Assembly: GCF_042242105.1 (NCBI RefSeq)
Contig: NC_092017.1
Coordinates: forward strand, 4,687,652-4,751,651
Origin: Pempheris klunzingeri
Lineage: Eukaryota > Chordata > Actinopteri > Acropomatiformes > Pempheridae
DNA length: 64,000 bases
Reading direction: 5' to 3'
A program made the translations under genes and the position numbers. Shown here piece by piece: positions 63,695 through 64,000 of this stretch (within the stretch, counting starts at the first letter, position 1; each line of letters begins with the position of its first letter). Below the pieces are notes generated by a model that saw nothing but the letters and a program-made list of their open reading frames with translations, had not been told where the DNA came from and did not search any database.

Positions 63695-63809
63695 CTGCTT
63701 TCCTTGAAAAGGGGTTGATCCCTGCAGAGGAAGGCTGGCATGGAAACATGCCAGGAGAGCCAAAGGCAGGCGGGGGAGGAGGACAGACGCCTGACGTAGG
63801 TGGCGGCTC
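63695..63809 (-). CDS. sec16b-like, internal coding exon near the C-terminus
   Basis: Acceptor CATTTCTCAG precedes 63809 and donor GCAG/GTGAAC follows 63695. The 115-nt exon starts in phase 0 and leaves one base. It encodes EPPPTSGVCPPPPPAFGSPG, then MFPCQPSSAGINPFSRKA. A proline-rich stretch ending in NPFSRKAG is the style of the extreme C-terminal region of Sec16 proteins, which scaffold COPII coat assembly at ER exit sites. It joins in frame to the exon at 63898-63990, 88 bp away. The following exon was not found. Confidence 0.6.
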
Positions 63810-63897
63810 CTGAGAAATGAAACATGCAAAAATCTCTTACCACACCAAATTGAAAACTTGATTGGAACTGACCACTATAAAGTTTATTTCCTCTTAC

Positions 63898-63990
63898 TGT
63901 CTGAGCTGGGCTTCCCTGCTCTGAACTCTCCTTTTGAACTTCTTTGGGTTTCGATTTGAACCAACCACTGAACCATCCCACCTTGGTGCT
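63898..63990 (-). CDS. sec16b-like, coding exon (gene continues beyond the right edge)
   Basis: Acceptor TTCACTGCAG (64000-63991) and donor CAGACA/GTAAGA frame a 93-nt exon, phase 0 at both ends. It encodes STKVGWFSGWFKSKPKEVQK and 11 more residues. The tryptophan-rich GWFSGWFKSKP with basic residues resembles the linker after the central conserved domain of Sec16A/B. The choice of sec16b over sec16a rests on position: human SEC16B, GLUL and ZNF648 are all on 1q25. The gene is on the minus strand, convergent with znf648, and only these exons are inside the window. A longer N-terminal part lies to the right. Confidence in the exons as coding is higher than in the name. Confidence 0.62.
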
Positions 63991-64000
63991 CTGCAGTGAA

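Overview
The window is vertebrate nuclear DNA, almost certainly from a ray-finned (teleost) fish. The coding evidence is a split glutamine synthetase gene with short introns, a ten-finger C2H2 protein resembling vertebrate ZNF648, and the 3'-side exons of a Sec16-like gene. The intergenic DNA carries repeat classes typical of fish: hAT and Tc1/mariner elements with intact ends, 5'-truncated L2-type LINEs, and many CA/GT, AAT and CTT microsatellites. Nothing bacterial, viral or organellar is visible.

Layout. Positions 1-45,000 form a gene desert, and I can support no complete protein-coding gene there. It holds two sister non-autonomous hAT elements (2735-3759 and 38963-39876, each with a perfect 8-bp target duplication) and a 668-bp Tc1-like element (19283-19950). 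It also holds a 236-bp Tc1/mariner MITE (42572-42807), four or more pieces of a CAGTGGTGGAA-ended hAT-like family, and three L2-like LINE fragments on the minus strand. Other contents are a polyadenylated retro-insert near 17.6-17.87 kb, an isolated exon-like segment (29987-30033), and a 1-kb minisatellite with a 38-bp unit (43926-44925). Several AT-rich, TAATTA-rich blocks read like conserved enhancers, but this cannot be shown without alignment.

At 45.0-47.75 kb lies a complete glutamine synthetase gene (+ strand). A strong CTCF-like site stands upstream, followed by CCAAT and TATA boxes, a non-coding first exon with a small upstream ORF, six coding exons and an AATAAA signal. The spliced product is 373 aa, and every intron phase closes. 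From 47.76 to 57.8 kb the sequence is intergenic with simple repeats only. At 58.0-60.4 kb lies znf648 (+ strand), with a GC-rich promoter/first exon, one intron and a single coding exon of 503 aa. At 63.695-63.990 kb two phase-matched exons on the minus strand look like the C-terminal region of sec16b, which runs off the right edge.

How they fit together. glul, znf648 and sec16b are unrelated in function: glutamine synthesis, a putative transcription factor and ER-exit-site assembly. All three map to human chromosome 1q25, so this is a conserved vertebrate synteny block and not an operon-like unit. I found no convincing undescribed biological system. The points most worth checking are the CTCF-site/minisatellite arrangement upstream of glul, the palindrome in the paired hAT elements, the glul leader uORF and the orphan exon.
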